Shown here: positions 33,151 to 43,556 of the stretch, in pieces
Layout: each line of letters starts with the position of its first letter
How positions within the stretch are numbered: the first letter of the stretch is position 1
Assembly (NCBI GenBank): GCA_003427395.1
Contig: BFEA01000020.1
Coordinates: 316,676 to 365,248, forward strand
Source of the DNA: Chara braunii
Lineage: Eukaryota > Streptophyta > Charophyceae > Charales > Characeae
Reading direction: 5' to 3'
DNA: 48,573 nucleotides
Notes under the pieces: generated by a model
Databases searched by the model: none
Seen by the model: the letters and a program-made list of their open reading frames with translations, nothing else
Told to the model about the DNA's origin: nothing
Translations under genes and position numbers: made by a program

Positions 33151-33681
33151 GGACCTTCTCTTGTCCTTGCACAGGCTCGCCGGGACCCAGGCGGCCCGGC
33201 TGGTAGCCTAGTAATAAAACAAATTATTTTAAAATATTTTTTTTAATTACTATGCTAATATTACTTTTTTTTAGTTTTTAATTTCTTACTCGAGTTTGAT
33301 TGGGAATTCAGGGATGAATTCCGAACAAAAATTGTTTGTATCATGTTGCTGCATAACATATATTTGTGACAGAAATTTGTTTTTATTTTTTCTGTTTTTT
33401 CGTAGTTTTTTTATTTTTTATTTCAATTTATTTGTTTTTTTTTTTTTTCTCACTCGAGTTTGGTACAAAAGGTTACGACGAGTCTCAAACAAACGTTGTT
33501 TGAAATATCATTTTGCATAATATACTTTTTTTTTAGATTTTTTCGATGTTTTTTTTTTTTTTTTTTTTTTTTTTTACGTATTCCGACGTACGGTAGTACG
33601 CGTACGCATGTACGTGTCACGTATAGGAATACGTGTACGAGTGTACGCGCAACCTGCGTACACCTACGCCATGCAACCCAG
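32711..33681. mobile_element. hAT-like non-autonomous element E2
   Basis: Ends CTGGGTAGCACGCC and, reversed, CTGGGTTGCATGGC continue as an imperfect inverted repeat of about 28 bp. The target duplication ACTTAAAC is exact (32703-32710 and 33682-33689). LTR-3 has the unoccupied site near 9750. Both ends carry words built on ACGTACGCGTACG. The interior has poly-A (32800), long poly-T tracts (33107-33146, 33550-33575) and three diverged copies of a unit ending CTGCATAACATA. A second element (32934-33211) is nested within. No protein is encoded. Confidence 0.88.
32934..33211. mobile_element. Nested hAT-like element E2b
   Basis: Its termini CTAGGCTACCAG and CTGGTAGCCTAG form a perfect 12-bp inverted repeat, flanked by an exact 8-bp duplication TAATAAAA (32926-32933, 33212-33219). 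The terminus is one base different from E1 (CTAGGTTACC). At 278 bp it is a miniature element; it inserted after E2. Confidence 0.88.
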
Positions 33682-34089
33682 ACTTAAACTAAGTAAAATA
33701 AACTTAATTCGAAAAATGCAAGAATTGAACTAACTTCTACAACTCCAGCATGTGGCGAGCTAACAGACTACCCTACTAAGCAGCAAAAACAGACAGAGCT
33801 TGAACGAAAGACAAGGCATTGCTAGCAAGCATGTCACGTCAACAACTCATTCAACCAATTCAAAAACAAAGGTTCNTTTATCCAAAGTTTTCATCTTTTG
33901 CTTCTTCTGGTTCACAAAGATGAGTTTTATATCTTATTTAGTTTATTTTTAACTTTTCAAGTTGTTCTCAGTCAAATCCCATGCAATCACTAACACACTA
34001 TCCTGGACTTATTCTTACAAGGAAAAGAGTCGTACCTTTGTCAACAAGTAAAACTCACTTAGCAAAGCGACCGGATCTATCGAAACGAC
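33682..34089 (-). repeat. LTR-5 segment between E2 and the minisatellite
   Basis: GCAAGAATTGAACTAACTTC matches LTR-3 at about 9797. The stretch from 33880 (TTTTCATCTTTTGCTTCTTC) matches 43960-44100 in LTR-6. No gene is seen. Confidence 0.7.
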
Positions 34090-35150
34090 TTCACCTCCAG
34101 CCTCATTTCAATGTCTTAGGCAAACGAGCAAAGCGACCATCAATCAGGAGGACCTCATCTCCAGCCTCATTTCAATGTCTTAGGCAAACGAGCAAAGCGA
34201 CCGAATCAGTTAGGAGAACCTCTACTCCATCCCCATTTCAATGTCTTAGGCAAACGAGCAAAGAGACCGGAGCAGTCAGAAGGACCTTATCTCCAACCCG
34301 ATTTCATTGTCGTAGGCAAACAAAGAATGTGACTCAATTAGTCATGAGGACCTCATCTCCAATCTCATTTCAATGTCTAAGACAACGTGCAAAGCGACTG
34401 GATCAGTCAGNAGGATCTNAACTCCATCCCCATTTCAATGTCTTAGGCAAACGAGCAAAGCGTCCGGATCAGTCAGNAGGACCTCATCTGCAGCCCCATT
34501 TCAATATCTTAGGCAAACGAGCGGACCTGATCAATCAGGAGAACCTCATCTTCAACATCATTTCAATGTCTTAGGCAAACGAGCAGAGCGACCAGATCAG
34601 TCAGGAGGACCACATCTCCAACCTCATTTCAATGTCTTAGGCAAACGAGCAAAGCGACCAGATCAATCAGGAGGACCTCATCTCCAGCCTTATTTCAATG
34701 TCTTAGACAAACGAGCAAAGCGACCGGATCAGACAAGAAAACCTCATCTTCGGCTGCATTTCAATATCTTAGGCGAACGAGCAAAGCGACCGGATAAGTC
34801 AAGAGGACCTCATCTCCAACCCCATTTCAATGCCTTAGACAAACGAGCAAAGCTACCGGATCGGTCACGAGGATCTCATCTCCGACCTCATTTCAATGTT
34901 TTAGGCAAACGAGCAAAGCGACCAAATGAGTCAGAAGGACCTCATTTCCAGCCTCATTTCAATGTCTTAGGCAAACAAGCAAAGCGACTGGATCAGTCAC
35001 GAGGACGTTATCTCCAGCCTCATTTCAATATCTTAGACAAACAAGCAAAACTACCNGATCAATCAGGAGGACCTCATCTCCAGCCTCATTTCAATGTCTT
35101 AGGCAAACGAGCAAAGCGACCAGATCAGTCAAGGGGATCTCATCTCCAGC
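34090..35150. repeat. 66-bp minisatellite in LTR-5 (~16 units)
   Basis: Units contain CAATGTCTTAGGCAAACGAG, CAAAGCGACCGGATCAGTCA and GGAGGACCTCATCTCCAGCC; spacing is mostly 64-66 bases. Because 66 is a multiple of three and the unit lacks stops in some frames, long open frames with a 22-residue period (core PHLQPHFNVLGKRAK) arise on the strand opposite to LTR transcription. Scattered N bases show the array was hard to assemble. Confidence 0.95.
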
Positions 35151-35159
35151 CCCATTCAA

Positions 35160-36090
35160 ATCATCGCAAGCAGACATTGTGGATTTCATTTAAGGCAGAT
35201 AAATTTAGACGAACATAGTAAATTCCCTCGGATTCAGCTAAAGTCCTGAATTAAAGTCTGTGANATATACAAAAAGTCAAAACTCAGTNAANCTGAATGA
35301 AGCNTGGTATAGATAGAGGTCTACGGGATCCTAAGGGAGATTGCGTCGGCCTACCTCAAAATTCTCTGCCTCTAGGGTCCCACCTGAACCCCGGCAGAGC
35401 TACCNCAGTCAGTCGAGTGAACCTCCCATAGAGGCATTGGCAGGATTTACGGGTTTTCATCCCCCCTGCCGTCTTCTTCTCTGAACNAAAAAACTAGACT
35501 GAGAGTGAGAAGAGCAGAAANAGAGAAGTTGAGTCGTTCAGATATAAGAGAGGTGCGCTCTGACTTGTGTGAGAGGGNCTTGATTCCTTGACGCGCCTGA
35601 GGGCCCCGAAACTATGGTCAAAATGTCGCAANGACGGTCGATCCGCAACCAAACTTATGGTTGAAAATATGACCGACNNGCNGAATAACTCCTNCCAGAC
35701 AATCCTTCAAGCTGCAACAGTATCCCTTTGCAAACATTTCACCACCTTCTCAAATCACCACATCGCTCCTNCTGGTCAAGGCGTCATCACGCAGGGTAGA
35801 NAGTTTGTGTTCGAATANAACACAACCCCTTTGCTCTATTCAAAACACAAGCAAAAATACGGTAACATACGACAACATAACCTCGTGCAATGCCTNGTAC
35901 TAGCAGCTAAGGCACAACAAGCGTGTAGTAATGTACNACAAGTGCATGACAAATACTTAGTAGGTGTTCCGTGAACGCACAGTAGATGTNCTACANACAC
36001 ACGACAAAAGTACGACAACCTCAGCGAGAACTCTAACAGAAACCGGATCTGAACAATTGTGGCGAGGCTGCACTGGTGTGACTTGCAGAA
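35160..36090 (-). repeat. LTR-5 block near its 5' end
   Basis: This matches 45000-46040 along its length (GCAGACAT-GTGGATTTCATTTAAGGC; CGCGCCTGAGGGCCCCG; CACAAGCAAAAATACGGTAA) and parts of 20050-20640 and 15950-16250. No gene; contains many N positions. Confidence 0.7.
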
Positions 36091-36129
36091 AACACGCCAA
36101 ATACCCTTGTAAGGCTATTCGGTACGACA

Positions 36130-38089
36130 GTCCCCCCGGACCCTATTAAGCGACGTCCCCGTCGTATCGGGCGTCCAAATCAAATACTCTTTAAACACAG
36201 CCTCAAGGAAACAGTAACTTTCTAACATAGTTGATTTGACTAAAATAGTCATCAAATTATATCACCCCACACCTTCATTTCTTAAAACAACNAGGCAAAT
36301 GTCAGCGGTTAAAATCTCATTTAATTCCTTACTAGAATAGAAATCTAGAATAGTCGAACAATCGGCTAGGCACTGACACGTTTNAACCTCTAATTCAACA
36401 AAGTGGATAAAGTCACTTTCCACCAACTATAATCATGGACAAAAAGTCATCCAAAGCCAAACTTCAAACTACACTATTCCCCATCCCTTTGAACGATATT
36501 TTATGGCGCAGGACACTCGGAATATCCTCCCACTGCCAAAACTTCGTGGAGAGCCAAGATTCGGGACCTCAATCTTTATTTATCCTTTTTTCTTTTCACA
36601 TGATAATCATTCAAACTCGACTCATTTATACAACCCTTCTCCAAACGTTTTCTCAAACGATCACCCCATCATGGGAATTATCACAGCTAACTAGAGGTTA
36701 GGCTGATTGAGCTCGTTGTGAATATCATTGATATATCTTATGGGCTCATTAAGCCCAATCTCACAAGTCATTATTGTCACGCAGAAGCCACTCATCTCAG
36801 TCATTCATAAAAATGGATGGATAGGGGTATTTATTAAATCTTCAAAATAAATAAAAAAATCATCAATCCTACTTTTATAAGTAGGGCTCTTCACTTTCGT
36901 CACACACTTTTTCAATCCCATTCATAAGCTTTGCTCAGTGAGCATCATAAGGGATCCCAAAATCAAGCGGGTTTCCCTATCGCAGACTACGCCCCCACCG
37001 GCAGCTGAAAACCATCAGAATAGAGTTATCGATTCNGGTGAAGGATAAAAAATTTTACCTTACCCGCTGCCGCACACAAAACCATCTGTGACTCACAACC
37101 AAAAGGTCAATCATCAGGGGTCCCAGAATCAAGTGGGTTTCCCTGCCGTAGACGACGCCCCCACCGACAGCTGAAAACCATCAGAGTGGAGTTACCGATG
37201 CTGTCAGAGGATAGAACTCTTCGTAAATCTCTTTTTCTAAAAATAACCACTTAGGTCACCGTCAGGCATAACCTCTCTCTCATGTATAACTCAATATAAA
37301 TTTTTGGATTACTTTAATCTCCCAAAAATATCTCACTGATAATCACGTTTTCTGCACTTCGTCGAGTCATCTTTNGTTCGAACACGCTCTATTCAAAATT
37401 TGTCGTATTTCTCTTTCAAACTTTTAACTTTTTCTTTTTCGTATGTCAATTAGAATAAAACATAGAAAAACCCACAAAGTCACAATGGTGAGAATGATAA
37501 TGACAACCAGGACTCGCACGAATCTGCAATCTGATGAGATCAAAACCCACACCAAAACGATTCCGAAATGANATCCAGAATATCTCGAGTTTCAAAATTA
37601 TCACAAATCTCAAATCATCGCCAATCAAAATCNCAATAAAAAACAAATGACCTTGTATAGCATACCCTACAGGTGATAATTGACTGATATACACNAAATG
37701 ATTCCAAGTGTTCTCGTGGAGGTGATTGAGCGTCAAACGTAAGGACAGCCTATCCATAGTAGCTCTCCACTGATATNCTACCAAAACTGAAACAAAGCTT
37801 AGAGAGTGGATAGTTAGATTCAGTACGTACGCACAATCACAAATGACACACACTCGAAATCATAAATTATATACAAGGTGAATCCCATATATCNTCGGAA
37901 AGCTCATAGGCTCAACCTTAATGGTAATGCAGAATAGATAAACGTTTGTCNATCTAGCAACTGAGTCTTCCGTACCGTCATCATACTCTAAATGTTTATC
38001 TGTAAGCCGTCGGAAACTACGGACGCGTCTCTACCACTTTCTTGCCATAGATGAGATAAGTGAGATAATGACAACTATTAGGAGAAAAA
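36130..38089 (-). other. 3' part of internal region I2
   Basis: Between the LTR start and the gag remnant. A direct repeat of about 100 bp occurs at 36943-37045 and 37111-37212 (GTTTCCCT-CGCAGAC, CGCCCCCACCG, AGCTGAAAACCATCAGA). A 135-codon minus-strand frame (37853-37446) has no recognisable motif and contains unknown residues. No protease, RT or integrase domain was found, so the unit lacks pol. Confidence 0.5.
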
Positions 38090-39290
38090 ATGACATTTAT
38101 CTAGGGCAAACGATCTCCTTCTTCAACTCTATCTTTCGCTCTCTTGCATTTGTAAGGGGCATGACCGACCTTTCCACAACAAACGCACACAATCTTCGAC
38201 CATTTTTCTTGGCGCCTGCTATTCTTTCGCCCCGTCCAACTTGCAATTGATGATGCCTGTTTTTCATCACACTGCTTTTTAGGATCAGATGTAGAGGAAG
38301 ATAAGACTCGAGCAACATTTTTATGCCTCCCTCACTTTCGTTCCTCTTCCTGCTTGGGACTCAATCGTCTTTTCACAGGTATGAGTCATGACATTCCTTG
38401 CTCTAGTTTGCACCTCCTTTCTCTCAATACATGACTCCTTTCTCTCAATACATGATTCCTTTCTCTCAATACATGACTCCTTTCTCTCAATACATGACTC
38501 CTCTTTCTTCTCTTCACCCCTGCTTTGTCACCTTAGTATTCTTCTGCAGTCCACTTTTCGTACCTTCAGACGTGCCAACTGCAAAAACATTTGTCATTCT
38601 ACCATGCTCACGCTTCTCACAATCTTGTGACTCCTTTTTTTTTTCTTGCTTCACGCAGAGTTTGACAAAGGTGNTGATGAAGATTCTCTTGCACAAATTT
38701 CTCTNGGATTTTGTCCAATATAAGTTTTCTTTCTGTCCCACGAATAAAATATCNCTCTCGGTGTTCGAAAAAATCATAAGGAAAACTAAACATTTGTCAT
38801 ATTTAGACNANGCCCAAACTTNGAGGGAAACACGTTCATATTCAACCAGAAACTNCCCCACTNATACATAATTGAACCAATATATCTTCTCAANATCGTC
38901 CTTGGCCAGTTTTTCCTCACCNAGCCAGTATGTTTCTCACATGACATTATGAAAATCACTCCATGATGATCNCACTNTTCTAATTAACCCACAAACTTCC
39001 ACCTTCAAGTCTATTTGGGTATACTTCATGACTTCTCTTAACATCCGCTCCTCATTCCAGTTGCAGTAGGACGCTATTTGCTCAAACTTATCAAGGAAGT
39101 AGAAAACATAATAGTTCCTGAAGAAGTCGATCTCAACCTTGGGTAGGTTGTCTCACTCCCAATCTCGCAGATCCAACAAAAGAGCGAGTTTCTCGGCCTC
39201 AATCTTCCCTTACGAACCTTTCATCTCGAGATCCCTCGACCCCATCACCTGCTGAACAGACAACGAGTAGTTTTAGGGCCGAGACTCAAA
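38090..39290 (-). pseudogene. Degraded gag-like gene of I2 with intact CCHC knuckle
   Basis: From about 39270 leftward the minus strand reads MGSRDLEMKG, stop, GKIEAEKLALLLDLRDWE, stop, DNLPKVEIDFFRNYYVFYFL, DKFEQIASYCNWNEERMLRE. PKVEIDFF...FLDKFEQ resembles the capsid start of the region-1 gag (PKVDIFLF...WLKLFEQ). Further on are KIYWFNYV and FLVEYERVS, a tandem heptad zone (38418-38501), and a perfect knuckle CVCCGKVGHAPYKC (38146-38187) in KIVCVCCGKVGH...KCKRAKDR. The knuckle is followed by a stop about 50 bases on. Stops, frameshifts and several N bases interrupt it. This is probably the only protein of a non-autonomous LTR element. Confidence 0.65.
38418..38501. repeat. Four copies of a 21-bp tandem repeat in gag
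   Basis: CTCTCAATACATGACTCC with a three-base spacer (TTT) repeats four times almost exactly, with one change (GATTCC) in copy two. On the gag strand it encodes ESCIERK repeated four times, so the expansion keeps frame. Confidence 0.95.
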
Positions 39291-41160
39291 AGAAGTTACG
39301 CAATTAAGTCACATATAAAATATATCTCACTAAAATTATCCTTACACTCACCATGTGAGCGCACATGAAAACCTATTCAGAACAACAGAGATACCGAAGA
39401 GAGTTTTTAAATAAATATTCACCTAAAATAAAACATAAATATTCACCGATAAGCCCTCAATTCATAACTTAAGTATTAGCCGATTATTAGTTATATTATC
39501 AAGGAAGGATACGACTTAGATATGTCACATATGTGGATGCTTCAAACATGAATCTAAAATGCAGTACAACCCACTATAGATAACATATAATAATTCACAG
39601 CATGACAAGCACAAATTGGCTGCTAGGATTGTAGCTGAAGAGCACACCAGGCCTTAGAACCAACAACATGAAATAGACTCAATTGTCAGTCGTGCAATAA
39701 AATAACTCTCAACCATAGTGCAAATTCTATAAAGCCAAAATAAAACTAACAATGAGTAAATAACATGATACAATTGTTACTCCTTCAACTCTTAGAGGCG
39801 GTGTAATCCTCCTGGGATACCATCTTGACTCCTCGGCCCCGCTCTAAAGATCAAACCTCACCGCAACCCTCTCTAATTCCAACACTTGCACCTTATTGAA
39901 CATATTAAGGTTAGCAAGACAACCCCACTCATACTTATTAAGACAACAGGTAACGATCCCGCACCTCTTCAAGTATGGTGACCCTACTTAGCGAGAGTCT
40001 GACCTAGGTCGTCACTCTAGACCCACCCTGGCTAAGCAGTAGTTACCCTACTTTGCCATAAAGGTTTAAGTAAGGGAACAAACAATTTTCTCCTCTTTTA
40101 CATGATAATGTAGTTACTTTCCTATTCAAAGGAAAAATAACAGCACCCCACAATGAACCTGGAACATAATTCCGACGTGGGTCTCAATATCATTTTCAAG
40201 AATGATAACTGTTTCCTTAAGCACAACGAGGGAGAAACAATTCAAGAGTGCACTTCCACTTAGAACAACTATACAAGCTGTTTAACTTCGTTCAGGAAGA
40301 ACCACCTTCTATAGAAACGAGTCACCTCATTCACCTTTGATCTCATGCAGATACTGTGTCCGCTTGGGAGACAATCCATACATTCGCCATCAATCAGACA
40401 TCAAATAAAATGTAATAAAAAATACACATATGGAGATAACCAAAATAAAATGGCCACAATCTATATATACCACATATACTTAACATAAACCTCTCTTCGG
40501 ATTAGCCAGATCTCTAGCCAAGTAACCACTTACTTCGCAAATTTGTCGACAGTTACGACTATCCAATACCTAAGTGACTCGGCCTATCACTAATTAACAC
40601 CACCAAAGAGTCTAAGCACACTACTCATCGCATGCCTATCGTACCCCAACTCATTCTTAGCTCAATGAATTTTTTTTACAATTAAATCCCTCACTTCGTG
40701 CTCATCAACCACCCCCTCATCTATGTCACTCTGGTACCAGAAGATTTCTCTAAAGCAAGACTCTATTGACCGAGACAAAAATGTCTCATCTAAAATCAAT
40801 TACCCCTCAACACATTCAACACACAACACTCATGTTATAGTTAAACTAGCCTTATAGCTTTGGCAGTATCTAGCAGAGCTTCCTTTAGTAATTGACACAC
40901 CCAGCAATGCTGATGCCACCACACTCAACCCAAGCCACATCAGACATGCGGAGTATCGCCCAATTACCTTAAAAATTGTGCGATAGGCATATGCTCATTG
41001 AGGTCGCTCTCACATGCGTCAAAGTATGTAACTGGATCCCAAACAATTTCATCCTCAATCAATCTCTGCATACCTACAATTATTATCATCAATCTCTGAC
41101 ACACCTACAATTATTACCTTAAATAACTTGCGAAGACACTAAAATATTGCCATTTTGTTT
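39291..41160 (-). pseudogene. Upstream coding remnants of I2
   Basis: Two zones match the sister unit I3: 39780-40330 (with 29200-29740) and 40850-41140 (with 30640-30886). In the latter the minus strand reads VGMQRLIEDEIVWDPVTYFD, then ESDLNEHMPIAQFL and, one frame over, DVAWVECGGISIAG. Together with the gag zone they suggest one long ORF of the non-autonomous element, now full of stops. The spacers (39300-39780, 40330-40850) are AT-rich and show nothing else. Confidence 0.4.
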
Positions 41161-41223
41161 ATAACCTAGGTTCGTTCACTTAAGGACTTTGGTAGACACT
41201 CGAGATCCTCGACAACGGATCCA
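41161..41223 (-). promoter_or_regulatory. Older leader plus tRNA-Asp PBS remnant
   Basis: Reverse-complemented, 41205-41223 is TGGATCCGTTGTCGAGGAT, a PBS of the same type as 269-287, and 41161-41204 matches the following leader of region 1 (GGTTCGTT...AAGGAC...GGTAG). The LTR end that should precede it is gone; a 0.55-kb stretch with the cox2 fragment separates it from a second PBS at 41793. Confidence 0.65.
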
Positions 41224-41291
41224 CCCGACGACGTTGTCGGCGGGACGTTACACCCAAGCCACATTCTCAAGACATCTCCAACCATGGTCGT

Positions 41292-41510
41292 GCAATTACT
41301 ATCAAAGTGATTGGACATCAATGGTATTGGACTTATAAGTATTCAGATTATAATACTTCTGATGAACAATCACTTACTTTTAATAATTATATGATTCCAG
41401 AGGATGATCTAAAATTGGGTCAATTACGTTTATTAGAAGTAGATAATCGAGTGGTTGTACCATCCAAGACTCGTTTACGTATAATTATAACATCTGTTGA
41501 TGTACTTTAC
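41292..41510 (+). pseudogene. cox2: Mitochondrial cox2 fragment (nuclear insertion)
   Basis: Cytochrome c oxidase subunit II carries the CuA electron-entry site in the inner mitochondrial membrane. About 73 codons read without a stop: [20 protein letters not shown], then [20 protein letters not shown], then [15 protein letters not shown], ending TSVDVLY. This is the conserved stretch between the second membrane helix and the CuA loop. It stops at the first CuA ligand: the His expected after DVL is Tyr (TAC, 41508-41510), and homology ends there. Other changes fit C-to-T/G-to-A decay (Lys in place of Glu in TYKYSD and DDLKLG; Val for Ala in TSVDV). The remaining ligands are absent, so it is non-functional. 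It is plus-strand, opposite to the surrounding retroelement. The frame runs on to 41696 by chance. Confidence 0.92.
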
Positions 41511-41792
41511 AATATCGGTGCATGTCAAAGCACAGGCATCAGAAGTCAAGCTAGCGCCCTACTTAGTCCCATTCATCGAGTGTACAACACACGAAGAAGT
41601 GTTTTTCCCCTCAAGTATGCAACAGGCTTGGTTCCGCGGTCCAAGTTCGTCGATTTAGGTTCCTTCCCCTCTGCCAATAGGTGCGAAGTGTGGTAGGTAC
41701 TACGAGCCCTCCACCCCATTCGAAAATTTGCCTAAATTTCCAGTTACCAAACCCAAGTGTTGTTCCACCACGGTTTACGGTAGACAACCGGT
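41511..41792 (-). other. Leader of I2 next to the second PBS
   Basis: Minus-strand sequence after the PBS at 41793 (GGTTGTCTACCG, GTGGAACAACACTTGGGTTT, then CACACTTCGCACCTATTGGC) matches the 46.2-kb leader in its first part and the inverted piece at 25735-25860 in its second. No gene. Confidence 0.6.
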
Positions 41793-41811
41793 ATCCTCGA
41801 CAACGGCGCTA
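41793..41811 (-). promoter_or_regulatory. tRNA-Asp primer-binding site of LTR-6
   Basis: Reverse-complemented it reads TAGCGCCGTTGTCGAGGAT, two G-to-A changes from the plant tRNA-Asp complement. It lies two bases from the LTR end at 41814, identical spacing to region 1. Confidence 0.8.
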
Positions 41812-43436
41812 CCTGTCGAGCACACGGTCCCCGCAAGAGAGGGGACCTTTCCCGGTCGCGTCACGCAGGATTCGACAGGACTTCATCGTAGAGCGTTGCC
41901 ACTCCGGTCCAGTGCGTTAGACATACCTCTCGCAAACCCCTACGATAGGATAGGGTCACGCAAGGTACAAATTACCTCCACTTGCGGGAGTTATCATCAT
42001 CCCTTAGGTGGGCGTATCCTCGCCAAGCTACCAGTCCACATTAAGAAAGTTTTTGGATGCAATCACAGAGGTGCATTCGAGGTCGTTTCCTCGTACATTA
42101 TAGCATAGGGGGTACGCACACTTTCACTCCTCTATTGGACCCGTATGCAAGTTGGCGTACTGAGGGGTTGAAGTCCGTAGTGCGACTCGTCGTCGGGGGA
42201 CTAGGACATATTCTTTTAACCACACGATACACCACGCCAAAACAAAAAGTCAGATCACTCACACAAAACAAAACATTCCTAGTCCCTTTAGTATCCGACC
42301 CATAACCTTTCGACACAAAATCGGTTGAGCGTCGCACACGAGACTCGGAATAAATATTTCGCGGACGCAGGCTTACTCATATCAACCAGTTATTCCTTAA
42401 TACCCAAGCAGTCGCAATGATGACGTACTATATAGATGGTCTCGAGGGTCACGTTCGACACTAAAGTGTCGGCTGACACGCGCCCTGAGGGGTTAATATC
42501 TCGACGCAAGATAATTGTAAAGGCGGTTGAGAACCACACCCTCTTCTGCACTCTGCGGAGAGTGGGTGATACACAGGTTCCGATTTGTGGTAGCAGTTAA
42601 CCGTTATGACCATGGAGACAAGCTCCATCATCCAGGGCTTCGAGAAAAGTTAAGGGGTTTGTTTGACTTTGACGGCTGTCACGGACTTCAACGTTCAACT
42701 ATAAAAATTAACAAGCAAATCACTCAATAAATATACATGCATTCCGATACCCATATTAAATAAGAACTCGAGATTAAAAAAAAGGAAAAACAGACCCATC
42801 AGTTATGCAGATCGCGCGGCACATGGTTGTCATTCTCACTGCCTCCAAAGTAAGACTCGTATACCAAGCTCCAAAATACGAACATGTATAAAACACACAC
42901 ACATACGAAAGCACATTGCTGTGCACCAATGTGGTCAACTTTACTGTTCCCTGTAACCCACATCACGCCTTAAACGCTTCGGCCCCAACCATTGTCTAAC
43001 TTTCCATAAAAAAACCACAAATTCTTTATAATAGTCATTAAAAGAACTCTGGTTAAAACCTTAAAAGAAACATATCAAATCTCAGGGCTAAGGCATCAAG
43101 CTGAGGTACAAGTGTAAGCAAAGTTTTGTTGTGAGCCGACGAATCGACAATCAACCAGCCGACCTATCATCAAGAGATAACAAAAGTTGATCCCTATAGG
43201 ATCGAGTTGAACTAGTTAGATCTTGAATCAAAACGGCCAAAAAATGACTTATTATACCACACAGATCAAATCCCAAATACTTGTAAGTGTACGCAAAATA
43301 AATCCCCATATCACATTTTACTCGAACTCTCTTAAATCTAAATCTTAAATCTATCTCTCAACTGAACCTAAAAAAATAAAAAAACTTTTGGCAGCATCTC
43401 CCCTATACCGGGTCAATTGCCAAGACTTCTCCTACC

Positions 43437-43521
43437 GACGTTCAGGACCGGCCGAACGTCCGAACCCGAACGTATGGGACCCCTTGGGGATGCGTTCGGT
43501 CGTTCGGGCCGAACGCGAACT

Positions 43522-43556
<35 letters not shown>

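Larger units (their letters stand above)
30887..36129 (-). repeat. Giant LTR-5, minus strand, full length
   Basis: On the minus strand it starts TGTCGTACCG at 36129, followed by the palindrome (36100-36119), and ends GCGCTCGACA at 30887. Just outside its start is CCGGGGGGAC, a polypurine-tract-like run. Order from its 3' end: U5-side tail (30887-31440), shared block (31450-32700), transposon E2 (32711-33681), 66-bp array (34090-35150), then the block with CCTGAGGGCCCCG (35160-36090). Length 5243 bp, about 4.3 kb without E2. It serves both as 3' LTR of the internal region to its right and 5' LTR of the one to its left. Confidence 0.75.

Noticed and set aside
34090-35150. CRISPR-like regular array
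   Set aside because: Units are head-to-tail with no unique spacers, unit length 66 bp, in a eukaryotic LTR.
33981-35218. Long open frames with a 22-residue repeat
   Set aside because: They arise because a 66-bp minisatellite is a multiple of three and stop-free in two overlapping frames, antisense to the LTR; no start context, domain or conserved codon pattern.
37446-37853. 135-codon minus-strand frame in I2
   Set aside because: Contains several unknown residues, no motif, and no counterpart found in I3.
41307-41696. Functional COX2 protein
   Set aside because: Lacks membrane helices and all CuA ligands, and is not in a mitochondrial context; the last 60 codons are unrelated retrotransposon leader.
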